A DNA stretch of 64,000 bases from Bradyrhizobium nivariense (GTDB lineage Bacteria; Pseudomonadota; Alphaproteobacteria; Rhizobiales; Xanthobacteraceae): contig NZ_JARVWW010000010.1 of assembly GCF_029846715.1 (NCBI RefSeq), positions 176,957 to 240,956 of the forward strand, read 5' to 3'. Under the pieces are notes generated by a model. The model did no database searches, was not told where the DNA came from, and saw nothing but the letters and a program-made list of their open reading frames with translations. Below are positions 49,754 through 58,310 of the stretch, piece after piece; positions within the stretch are counted from its first letter, which is position 1; each line of letters starts with the position of its first letter. The translations under genes and the position numbers were made by a program.

Positions 49754-51872
49754 GGAGCCCTGCCTGCAACCGGTGAAGATTGGCGTAGCGGCCATTAACG
49801 CGGATCAGCTCGTCGTGATCGCCGTCCTCGACCAGACGACCATGGTCGAGCGCAATGATGCGGTCGGCCCGCCGGACGGTCGATAGCCGGTGGGCGATCA
49901 CCAGGACGGTGCGGCCCTGCGCAATCTTGCGCATATTGTCCTGGATGATGCGCTCGCTCTCGTAGTCGAGGGCCGATGTCGCCTCGTCGAGAATGAGGAT
50001 CCGTGGATTGGTGACCAGCGCCCGCGCAATGGCGATCCGCTGCCGCTGGCCGCCCGAAAGGTTTGCGCCGCGCTCGACGATGACGGTGTCATAGCCTTGG
50101 GAAAGCTGCAGAATAAATTCATGGGCACCCGCGAGCTTCGCCGCGTTCACGACGTCGGCCATCGGTAGAGAGGGATCGGCAAACGCGATATTGTCCCGGA
50201 TCGAGCGGTTGAACAGCATGTTCTCTTGCAAGACAACGCCGATCTGGCGCCGTAGCCAGGCGACATCGACCACCGCAAGATCGACGCCATCGATGAGGAT
50301 ACGGCCAGTCTGCGGAACATAGAAGCGCTGGACCAATTTGGTGAGTGTCGACTTTCCCGACCCGGAGGCGCCAACGATGCCGAGCACCTGTCCGGCCGGG
50401 ACGCGCAAGCTTACATCCTTCAGGACGGTCGGCCCGTCGACCTGATAGTGGAAGCTGACGTGGTCAAAGACGACCTCGCCACGAATGGCGGGCAAGGCCG
50501 TTCGCCCAGGCTGAGAGGCCGGCTCAGGCACTGTGTTGAGAATGTCGCCCAGCCGCGCGACCGAGAGCCGGGCCTGATGGAAGTCCTGCCACATCTGGGC
50601 AAGCCGCAGCACCGGCTGCGCAACACGTCCCGCCAACATATTGAAAGCAACGAGCTCACCGACGGTCAGGTCGCCGTCGATCACCAGCCGGGCACCAAAA
50701 TAGAGTGTCGCCGCGCTGACAATCTTGCTGACGACCTGGACACCTTGGCTCGCCCAATTGCCCAGCGAAAGCACCTGAAAGCTCGCGTGGACATAGGCGG
50801 CTAGTTGCTCTTCCCAGCGCCGCTGCATTTGCGGCTCGACCGCCATGGCTTTCAGGGTCTGAACCCCGGTGACGCTCTCGACCAGGAAAGCCTGATTCTC
50901 GGCGCCGCGATTGAACTTCTCGTCGAGCCGCGCTCGAAAGAGCGGTGTCACACCCGCCGAGATCCCGGCATAGACGGGGATCGACGCAATCACGATCCAT
51001 GTGAGCGTCGGCGAATAGTAGAACATCACGGCGATGAAGACGGCGGTGAAGAGAAGATCGATCACCAGCGTAAGCGCCGAGCTCGTCAGAAAATTGCGAA
51101 TGTTCTCGAGCTCGCGCACTCGCGCGACCGAATCGCCGACGCGCCTCGCCTCGAAATAGGCGATCGGAAGAGCGAGGAGATGCCGATAAAGCCGCGCGCC
51201 GAGCTCGACATCGATCCTATTGGTCGTATGGGAAAAGATATAGGTGCGCAACGCGCTTATGAGGCTTTCGAAGACGGATACGACAACAAGCCCGAAAACG
51301 AGCACATCGAGCGTCGTCAATCCTCGGTGGACCAGCACCTTGTCGATGACCACCTGAAAGAACAGCGGCGAAATCAGCGCGAAGACCTGCAACGCAAACG
51401 AGGCAGCAAAGACTTCAGTGAGCAGCCAGCGATACTTATGGATCGGTCCAAGAAACCAGCTGATATCGAACCTGCGCGCAAGCGAATGCAATGACGCCCG
51501 TCGGGTGGCAAGAATGAGCTTGCCGCTCCAGGTCGCCTCAAACTCCGAACGCGAGACTGATCGCGGACCGCCTGCGGCCGGATCATGCAACAGGAGCTTG
51601 TCTTCCAAGGCCTTTGCGATGATGACAAAGCTCTGATCCGCTTGCACCGCGATGCAAGGAAGCGCGGTCGCTGAGAGGCGCGACCATTGCGCGCTGGCAA
51701 GCCTCGCCTTGAGACCATACTCACGAAGACATCGGATGATGTCGGCGGTTGAGACTGTTCTACCGCCCAATTGATGTCGGACCTGATCTGGATCGATCGG
51801 AATGTCCTGGAGGCGAAGTAGCAGTGTCAAGCAGGCTAGGCCCGCATCGATACTCGCTCCATCTCCCGACAT
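49740..51872 (-). CDS. Type I secretion ABC exporter (HlyB family)
   Basis: A 710-residue exporter with an N-terminal C39-like domain (residues 1-130), five or six transmembrane helices (160-430) and an ATPase domain. Walker A is GASGSGKST near residue 500, signature LSGGQRQRIAIARAL, Walker B ILILDEATSALD and H-loop IAHRLSTV. In the C39 region the usual D-C-G is D-A-G (SIDAGLACL), so the protease Cys is missing. It is therefore a C39-like domain of the HlyB type that recognises unprocessed substrate, not a leader peptidase. It is first in the minus-strand cluster; its substrate is inferred to be the 3839-residue protein. Confidence 0.9.
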   Translation of the reverse strand: MSGDGASIDAGLACLTLLLRLQDIPIDPDQVRHQLGGRTVSTADIIRCLREYGLKARLASAQWSRLSATALPCIAVQADQSFVIIAKALEDKLLLHDPAAGGPRSVSRSEFEATWSGKLILATRRASLHSLARRFDISWFLGPIHKYRWLLTEVFAASFALQVFALISPLFFQVVIDKVLVHRGLTTLDVLVFGLVVVSVFESLISALRTYIFSHTTNRIDVELGARLYRHLLALPIAYFEARRVGDSVARVRELENIRNFLTSSALTLVIDLLFTAVFIAVMFYYSPTLTWIVIASIPVYAGISAGVTPLFRARLDEKFNRGAENQAFLVESVTGVQTLKAMAVEPQMQRRWEEQLAAYVHASFQVLSLGNWASQGVQVVSKIVSAATLYFGARLVIDGDLTVGELVAFNMLAGRVAQPVLRLAQMWQDFHQARLSVARLGDILNTVPEPASQPGRTALPAIRGEVVFDHVSFHYQVDGPTVLKDVSLRVPAGQVLGIVGASGSGKSTLTKLVQRFYVPQTGRILIDGVDLAVVDVAWLRRQIGVVLQENMLFNRSIRDNIAFADPSLPMADVVNAAKLAGAHEFILQLSQGYDTVIVERGANLSGGQRQRIAIARALVTNPRILILDEATSALDYESERIIQDNMRKIAQGRTVLVIAHRLSTVRRADRIIALDHGRLVEDGDHDELIRVNGRYANLHRLQAGLHEVG

Positions 51873-52455
51873 ACTTCCGCCTCAACACCAGATATGCACA
51901 TGTCGTCGCAGCTGGCGAGCATCTGGCACATTGGGCCACGCACAACGTATCGTTGTTTCAACTGTGCATATTGTCGCACCCTTGGCAACACCCTAGGGGT
52001 AGCTTCCGAGAATTTTTTCTAACACGTTGCATGAGCGCGACCTATTTGGTCGCGTGCACCCGCGGGACTACTTCGAAACATGCAACGTTTCGGAATCTGC
52101 CGCGTCGCCGTCACGAGGTTGTCTTACTCCGTTGCATTGGCGCACGGGGAAGGAAATGTCGTCCGTTCATATTAGGGCCAGCAGTCGAAGTCCTTTCCTT
52201 TCGCCTAGCCTCCGAAGTCTGTTGCTCCACGTATAAATCAACGGAATATTGTCTGATCCACTCCTGCCCAAAAATCCGGCAGCGTCTGCGTCAGAGCCTT
52301 CATTCAAAATCTGCCGAGGGATGGCTGGTCGGGCAGATGGCGCCCAGAACGTTCAATACGCAAGCTCGAGTAGCCAGTCCGTTCGTGCGTTCTGAAGCGC
52401 CATCTGTTGTGCGCGGCGGTTCCATTCGCGGATTGCTACATCCTGAGAAGGCGGT
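51873..52455. promoter_or_regulatory. Region upstream of the type I secretion cluster
   Basis: About 580 bases without a recognisable gene. It should contain the promoter that drives the hlyB-like gene on the minus strand. The clearest element is the hairpin at 52036-52054. An AT-rich tract (GAATTTTTTCTAACACG) near 52,012 may be part of a promoter. Short ORFs in this stretch show no family resemblance. Confidence 0.4.
52036..52054. promoter_or_regulatory. Perfect inverted repeat upstream of the exporter gene
   Basis: CGCGACC and GGTCGCG form a perfect seven-base stem around TATTT, about 165 bases before the exporter start. No T-run follows on the minus strand. It could be an operator for the solo LuxR-type protein or another regulator. 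Confidence 0.35.
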
Positions 52456-52720
52456 ATGCGCATGGCCGCAATCATGCTCACCCGTATCGCAAACCGCCGC
52501 AACATGGCGCGATTCTACAAGCAGGATGTTCAGCCGACGCTATTTGACGAAGGGCGGTTCTTCGAGAATGGGGCGGTTTGGGCGCCCGGCGGCCTCGCAT
52601 TGAAGGTTAGCCGCTTGAAGCTGGTGGTCGACATCGTCGATTGCTAAAGTCCGATGATTCGCCAACTCGTGCAGCTCCTAGCTGGCGGCACGCGGAATGC
52701 GCGCCTAACTTACATTATGG
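52456..52720 (+). pseudogene. WGR-domain / NtaA-monooxygenase chimeric relic
   Basis: The frame from ATG 52456 reads MLTRIANRRNMARFYKQDVQ and PTLFDEG, like the start of WGR-domain proteins. Around 52,608 it changes to RLKLVVDIVDC, then stop, and resumes MIRQLVQLLAGGTRNAR. That second part matches FKLVVDIVDREKPTIRQLVQRLAG in the NtaA-like enzyme at 15945. So two unrelated gene fragments are joined head to tail and both are dead. Confidence 0.6.
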
Positions 52721-52998
52721 AATATCCGAAGCAGTTTTTGCTGGCGACTTTGAGTTATGCACCGAGTTGGTCCGTTAGGCGAAGTCGTGGTGAACAGGAC
52801 CGCTCACTGCAGCTGTGGGACTTCGCCAGCTCTAGCCATGACGGGCTTTGCGCTCGAGCCAAGCCTCGGGCGACGCGATGGCCTGCACTGGCCCAGCGAA
52901 TAGACCGAGGCGCCGGCGGCCGCGCTGGCCGACACGGCCCCATTCCCGCAGCAATGCAGTGTCACGGTCGGCTCGATCGTGAGGGGCTGTCGAATCGA

Positions 52999-53589
52999 CT
53001 AGAGCGATTCAACGTGTGCCCCTAGCAGGTCAACCGTCTCGATCAGTCCCGCAGCCTCCATCACGAGCAATAGCTCCGCTGGCGTCATTTCTGGTTTTTT
53101 GAAGCGTTCCCGCATACGTCGAATGGCTGCAACGGCGCGAGCTTCGTCGAGTGCGATGGTATCCGCAATGAAAGCGTCGGCGGATTTCGCCTGCATGTTT
53201 AGGTCGGAAAGAACTGCCGCCGGAAAGTCCTTAAGGTTTTCCGTTACGATCATCGCGGCTTGCGTCTTGGCCGCCGCAGCAACGACGTGGTGATCGCGGG
53301 GATCGGGCAGACCCGCCGCAACCGGCAAGAAGTTGTCAAAATCTGTAACCATGGCGTCTTCGAAGGCGGCTTCCATGCTGGCACGCGCCCGCTCGGCGCG
53401 CGCCGTCGCATCCTCAAAGCCTTTGCCGCTCAAGATTTCCTCAATAGCTGCTTCGGTCTCATCCAGGACGCGGCTCGACCAGCGGAGGCGGAAAAATTCC
53501 GCCTCCGCCAAGGAGAGCAGCAGGTTCCTTTTGAGCGCGCTTGCAAGCGAGCACGCATCGACGAATGCGGTGAAACGGTTTGCAAACAA
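52999..53589 (-). CDS. PIN-domain ribonuclease toxin
   Basis: A 196-residue PIN-domain protein. Conserved acidic residues appear at Asp11 (FVDACSL), Glu44 region (LDETEAAIEE) and Asp99 region (LPDPRDHHVVAAA), followed by AAMIVTENLKDFP, which fits a Mg-dependent single-strand ribonuclease of the VapC type but somewhat longer. It begins two bases after the antitoxin stop, giving a coupled toxin-antitoxin pair. The toxin likely cleaves tRNA or rRNA when the antitoxin decays. Confidence 0.82.
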   Translation of the reverse strand: MFANRFTAFVDACSLASALKRNLLLSLAEAEFFRLRWSSRVLDETEAAIEEILSGKGFEDATARAERARASMEAAFEDAMVTDFDNFLPVAAGLPDPRDHHVVAAAAKTQAAMIVTENLKDFPAAVLSDLNMQAKSADAFIADTIALDEARAVAAIRRMRERFKKPEMTPAELLLVMEAAGLIETVDLLGAHVESL

Positions 53590-53591
53590 GC

Positions 53592-54050
53592 TTACAGATG
53601 CTCCGCGTCCAGCTCAGCGAGATTCGCAAGCGCGTTGCCTCGCTTCTCATCACGCGTGCGCTTATAGGCGAATAGGTCCTCTGCCCGAATTCTGCGATGA
53701 CGCCCCACTGTCACGTGCTGAATTTCGTTCTTCTCAAGCAGCGAGACTAGAAACGGACGTGAGACATTCAGGATGTCGGCAGCTTGCTGCGTGGTTAACA
53801 TCTCATGCACAGGCACGAGCGTCACCGCATCGCCGCGACCGATATGCCGCAGCAGTTCCATCAAGAGGCTCGACAGGGCCGGCGACAATGTTATCTCAGC
53901 GGCCTTTTGCGCATCATCGAGCACGCGCAGTTTGGCGTCTCCCGTCGCATGCGACGCGAGTATCTGACGAAGCTGGTTGGCTGCCGCCTTCTCGCTCGCG
54001 GAAGGCAGGCGAGTACCCCCCAGCTCTTCGGCGTAGGCTGGCATGGTCAT
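53592..54050 (-). CDS. Antitoxin with excisionase-like helix-turn-helix
   Basis: A 152-residue protein. The N-terminal half is helical; the C-terminal half has an excisionase/MerR-like HTH (MLTTQQAADILNVSRPFLVSLLEKNEI, then HVTVGRHRRIRAEDLFAYK). Such antitoxins neutralise a PIN toxin and repress the operon. GGGGAG eight bases before ATG 54050 supports the start. It is immediately upstream of the toxin gene on the same strand. Confidence 0.8.
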   Translation of the reverse strand: MTMPAYAEELGGTRLPSASEKAAANQLRQILASHATGDAKLRVLDDAQKAAEITLSPALSSLLMELLRHIGRGDAVTLVPVHEMLTTQQAADILNVSRPFLVSLLEKNEIQHVTVGRHRRIRAEDLFAYKRTRDEKRGNALANLAELDAEHL

Positions 54051-54169
54051 CGTATCTTCTCCCCTGTACTGCTTTGTATGTACGCCATATTCGAAATAAA
54101 CGCAACAAGTGAAATAAACGAAACCGCCTAAAGTTCCTGGTCAGCCGGGTTCCCTCGGGCAGCAGGCGG

Positions 54170-54763
54170 CCCAACACAATGGTCGCCTGGAGACGATCCA
54201 GGGCGGATCGATGCTCATCTGCGGTCATCAGCTACACGATTGATGTGGATCTGAGGGCACTGCGGCGCGACGTCGGGATCGTCTTTCAGAGCTACAATCT
54301 CTTTCCGCACCTGACTGTCGCGGAGAACATCATGCTGGCACCGCGCCTGGTCAAGGGCATGAAGCAGCGGGACGCCCAGGAAATTGCGAACACGGTGATA
54401 GCGAAGGTCGGACTGCGCGAGAAGATCGACTGCTATCCGGAGCAGCTCTCCGGCGGGCAGCAGCAGCGCGTGGCAATTGCACGCAGCCTCGCAATGGAGC
54501 CCAAGCTAATGCTGTTCGACGAGGTCACGTCGGCGCTCGACCCCCAGCTCACCGGTGAGGTCCTGCGCGTCATGGAGCAGCTCGCTGCCGAAGGGATGAC
54601 CATGATCCTGGTGACGCATGAAATGGCGTTTGCCCGCAAGGTAGCGGATCGCGTGATCTATATGCGAGACGGCAAGGTCCACGAAATGGGGTCTTCGGAC
54701 ATCCTGCGCGCTCCCGCAACCCTCGAGCTGGCCGCGTTTGTTTCGGAATCAGCGGAACACTAG
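54170..54763 (+). pseudogene. GlnQ-type amino-acid ABC ATPase, truncated and frameshifted
   Basis: From 54,173 one frame gives NGRLETIQGGSMLICGHQLHD then a stop. The next frame continues IDVDLRALRRDVGIVFQSYNLFPHLT and then keeps signature LSGGQQQRVAIARSL, Walker B LMLFDEVTSALD and H-loop LVTHEMAFARKVADRV to the normal end. Walker A is gone, so it cannot work. One base is missing near CACGATTGATG. Similarity fits GlnQ/ArtP-type polar amino-acid importers. Confidence 0.75.
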
Positions 54764-54829
54764 AGCCTTTTCGGTTCTCACTGAATCGGAACGGGGCTCT
54801 TGAGTCTTACTTTGTTTGAGGAGCTTTGC

Positions 54830-55450
54830 ATGAGCACGAGTCCTCAGTTGACGGCCGGTGCCGCCCGTCTTGGCTTCTCTGCGTCGGCGGGCGGCCGCGT
54901 AACCTTGCTCGAGCTGTGCAGCAGCAATCGGGACGAGTTGGCGAAAACTGTGTTGCGTCCGTTTCCGGATGGGGTCGGCCCGGCACGGTTACTGCACTGG
55001 CCCAAGGGCGGAATCTATCCGCTCATCCCGTACAGCAACCGCGTCAAGGACAGTACTCTTGATTTTCACGGCAGGTGGTACGGTTTGCCGTCGCATCCCG
55101 ACGCCCATCCGCATACGTTGCACGGACACGCCCACCGCATGATCTGGGAGATGACCTCGCTGACCAAATCGCAGGTAACGATGCGATACGTCCATGCGGG
55201 AGGCACAGAGTGGCCTTGGCCGTTCAGTGCGACGCTGGACATCGATCTCGAACCCACCCGCGCCCGCCTCTCCTTGTGTCTTCGGAACGATGGGCAAACA
55301 CCGATGCCAGGAGGGATCGGCCTTCATCCCTATTTCCAGCACGACCGACGGCGGCATCAAAAACCCGGTCTCACGATCAATTTGGCGAAAGTTGCTCAAA
55401 GCAGAACCCAGACATCGAATCAAAATCGGTCCCGCGATTCTACCCAATAG
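54830..55450 (+). pseudogene. Aldose 1-epimerase-like protein, C-terminally truncated
   Basis: The ORF starts well (GAGGAG six bases before ATG, MSTSPQLTAGAARLGF). It carries GPARLLHWPKGGIYPLIPYSNRV, DFHGRWYGLPSHP, HTLHGHAHRMIWEM and GGIGLHPYFQ, the galactose-mutarotase pattern. After about residue 172 the similarity ends and the remaining 35 residues look random. Typical members have about 290 residues, so the last catalytic half is missing. It is likely dead. Confidence 0.7.
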
Positions 55451-55489
55451 CCCGCCAATGCGTTAAGTCCGACGGGCTGCTAGGGCCTG

Positions 55490-55793
55490 ACGTGACTCAG
55501 TGAGACTGGCGAGTCCAGCTTCGGCCTGTACCAAAAGATCATAAGCCTTACGGTCACGGTGGGGCGTGCCAGATGCGAAGCCGCCAAGTCGCAAACGATC
55601 AATCTGGGGAATTGTTCGCGGAGCCGCGCGCTGCCAAGGCCGAGCCTATCGGTCGCTCCTGGGGCTAAATTTTGCACAAATAAGTCGGCATTCGCCAGCA
55701 TGGTGCCAACAAGTGCGAGATCGCCGGGGTCCTTCAGATCGACGGTACAGGACTCCTTGCCTCGATTGTTCCAGACGAAGTAGCTCGACTGAG
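55490..55793 (-). pseudogene. CaiB/BaiF CoA-transferase family III fragment
   Basis: The minus strand reads SSYFVWNNRGKES, then VDLKDPGDLALVGTMLANADLFVQN, then LGSARLREQFPRLIVCDLAA. After a frameshift it continues GTPHRDRKAYDLLVQAEAG. These are consecutive blocks of class III CoA-transferases. Only about 100 residues survive, with neither end. It joins the LysR relic at about 55,795. Confidence 0.7.
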
Positions 55794-55796
55794 GCT

Positions 55797-56374
55797 TAAT
55801 TTACTGACCTCGACGAGAGTCCAGCTATTTTTTTCGTTAGCTGCCGAATACGAGGTCACAAGAACGAGTCTTTCCGAAAACAGGTCGATGGTATCAAGTT
55901 TGTTGGGCGCGCTCGGCTTATGGGTTAGCGATAAATCAAGCTTTCCCTTACGCATTAAATTCTGAAGGTCGCCGCTATAGGCCTCAACAACCGAAAGCGC
56001 CACATTCGGATGGTTGTCTCGGACATAGGCCTTAAGACCATCGAGAAAAAACGACGAAATTGTGGGACAAACACCGAGCACGAATTGGCCCCTTAGCGCA
56101 GGGATCGGCTTCGGATCTCGTGCACCAAATTGTCCAGTTCCGCGATATGCTGACGCGATTTTTCGAGCAACAGCCGTCCTTCGTCCGTCGGCTCAGCTCC
56201 GCGAGCCTTTCGGTTGATCAGCGGGAGTCCAATTTCCTTTTCCAGCAGCTTGATCTGTCGCGTCACCGATGGTTGAGCTATCCCTATAGAGTTTGACGCT
56301 CTTGAAAAGCCTCCGTGCTCGCAAACTGCGAGGAAATATCGCAAGCGTCTGAGATCTATTTCGGCCTTTTCCAA
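55797..56374 (-). pseudogene. LysR-family regulator, frameshifted and C-truncated
   Basis: The N-terminal part has the LysR HTH: DLRRLRYFLAVCEHGGFSRA, IAQPSVTRQIKLLEKEIG, EPTDEGRLLLEKSR. It stops at 56093. The substrate-binding domain resumes in another frame (LGVCPTISSFFLDGLKAYV, VALSVVEAYSGDLQNLMRKG, DTIDLFSERLVLV). Similarity ends near 55,797, where the CaiB fragment begins. The start is uncertain; a TTG at 56374 gives LEKAEIDLRRLRYF. Confidence 0.75.
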
Positions 56375-56414
56375 TTCCGACGTCCGTATTGTCTTGATCC
56401 GTAATTGACCGCAC

Positions 56415-58310
56415 CTACCGCGCAACAAGTCGGCCGACAAGCCTTGAAATCCATGGCGGCGTGCCATGCTGAGGAAGCTTGTTCGCCGACAGCTTCAGCG
56501 TCAGCTTTCGAAGCGGTGCGACCTGGATGACCGACATGCCGCCGTAGTATGCCAGCCACCACAAGATGAGCACGCCGAAAAACCAGAACACGATTTGCCA
56601 TACGAACAATGAGGGAATACCCAACGTGACGGCGCCGCCCGCAAAAATCGGTCGACTGAAGAATGAGTTTCCCAGGATCGCGCCGGGACCAAGGGCAAAG
56701 AAAGCCCAAATAACTATCACTGGCCATTTCCCGCCTACGGCGACACGGGATCCAGACTCGGCACGATGGTTGTCATGAAATTCATCGTGCAGTCTCTGGC
56801 GGTGGAGACGCTCGTCTCCCGAGCGAGTAAAGAGGGAGATCAGTAGGCACGCCCCAACGTTGGCGATCAACCCCCAGCCAGCAGAATGAACTGTCAGCGG
56901 CCAACGACCCCATGGCAGCTCGACAAAAAGGCCCTCAAACAGGATCAGTCCGAAGGGCTCCGTGAAGACGACGAGGATAACTCCAAGCAGAAGCCCGGTT
57001 AGAACGCCGCTGCGACTGATCCAGGGAAGCCAACAAAGTCCAAGGAAGGCCGGCAATATCTGGGTGGAGAGACTCAGGGTGAGCGAGGACACAATTGATG
57101 CGCCAAGCGGCGTGAAACTCGCCGTGGCAGCGATCAAAAAGTAGATGACCGCCAGCACCACCCGCGCGGAGAGTCTTTGTCCGGTTGCCGTCAGGTCGGG
57201 CAGAATAAAGCGCTTTACCAATTCAAGCGTTACAATACTGGCGCCCGAGGCGGCGAAGAAAGCCACCCCGATCTGCAACGACGCGACGAGTAACAAAAGG
57301 AAGGCGATCGCAACAAGTTGCTCGATCGACCCGAGGCGCGATATGAACCCCGCAATCGCATTCGCTCCCCCGGTGGAATTGACAGGGCCGGCGATCTCGG
57401 CGCCTACAAAGGGGCCTACCAGCAGAAGTGCACCGGTGGCGAGCCCACCCGTCATCCATACCTGATTGAATGAAAATGCTTTTTTAGTATTTGTGCTGAT
57501 GCCAAGAAAACTGAAGCCGGGGCTGAGCACAACGCCAATCATTGCGATCGCGAACGACAGAATTGCCACCGCAGTCCAGATACCCCCGACGGGCATTTCC
57601 TTGCCGATTCCGTCCGTGAACTGTATGACACCCGGAATCTGGTCAGGCAGCATGCCCGCATGGGCGACGATGCCGCGGGAAATAAAGGCGAGATTATCAA
57701 AAGTGACGCTCGCAAAGGCGGCAGTGAAAACAATCAATGTCAGGATGAAGAAGGCCTGCGTTGCAACGATGTAGATAACGCCTCGCCATCCACCAATGAC
57801 GGAGTAAAGAAAGAGAAAGAATGCCGTCACCCAAATCACTGTGCTGGACGTTATGCCGGTCGCCATACGTACCAGTTCTCCAATCTCAGAAAGGCTACAG
57901 GCGGCGAAGGGGATTGAGAATAAAAACAGGACAGCCAAAAGATAGATCCTGATGGACGTACTGTCGAAGTATTCGCCCATAAGGTCACCGATGGTGCGAA
58001 GTCCCGTAATCCGCGACGCGAGCCAAATTCGCTTCTGAACAAGTGCTCCGCAGAGGGATACAACGATCAGGCCGACCACGATGTGGTTGTACTGCAATCC
58101 ATAGCGTGCAACCAGGTCGATGTGGTCGCATAGCCCAATTGCGGAAAGCACCACCCCCGTACCCGCGAAAATATAGGCCCAGGACGGAATTTCCAATCCC
58201 GCATCAATGAAATTCACGCTGCTGCCTCCAAGCCGCGCGCAGACCGTCGCGATGTAGATCGCGTAGAAAAAAAAGAAACCGAGTACCAGCAGAAGGAGTG
58301 AGGTCACCAC
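56415..58310 (-). CDS. Sodium:solute symporter family protein
   Basis: A 631-residue polytopic membrane protein with about 13-14 hydrophobic segments. The SSS pattern includes TSSTVIWVTAFFLFLYSVIGGWRGVIY near the centre-left, IGVVLSPGFSFLGIS and QIGVAFFAASGASIVTLELV. It would import an organic solute with sodium across the inner membrane. The GTG at 58310 has AGGGAG upstream. It overlaps the upstream fused gene by seven bases. It appears full length and intact, although surrounded by relics. The final 100 residues extend beyond the transporter core, as in some solute symporters with an extra helix. Confidence 0.85.
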   Translation of the reverse strand: MVTSLLLLVLGFFFFYAIYIATVCARLGGSSVNFIDAGLEIPSWAYIFAGTGVVLSAIGLCDHIDLVARYGLQYNHIVVGLIVVSLCGALVQKRIWLASRITGLRTIGDLMGEYFDSTSIRIYLLAVLFLFSIPFAACSLSEIGELVRMATGITSSTVIWVTAFFLFLYSVIGGWRGVIYIVATQAFFILTLIVFTAAFASVTFDNLAFISRGIVAHAGMLPDQIPGVIQFTDGIGKEMPVGGIWTAVAILSFAIAMIGVVLSPGFSFLGISTNTKKAFSFNQVWMTGGLATGALLLVGPFVGAEIAGPVNSTGGANAIAGFISRLGSIEQLVAIAFLLLLVASLQIGVAFFAASGASIVTLELVKRFILPDLTATGQRLSARVVLAVIYFLIAATASFTPLGASIVSSLTLSLSTQILPAFLGLCWLPWISRSGVLTGLLLGVILVVFTEPFGLILFEGLFVELPWGRWPLTVHSAGWGLIANVGACLLISLFTRSGDERLHRQRLHDEFHDNHRAESGSRVAVGGKWPVIVIWAFFALGPGAILGNSFFSRPIFAGGAVTLGIPSLFVWQIVFWFFGVLILWWLAYYGGMSVIQVAPLRKLTLKLSANKLPQHGTPPWISRLVGRLVAR

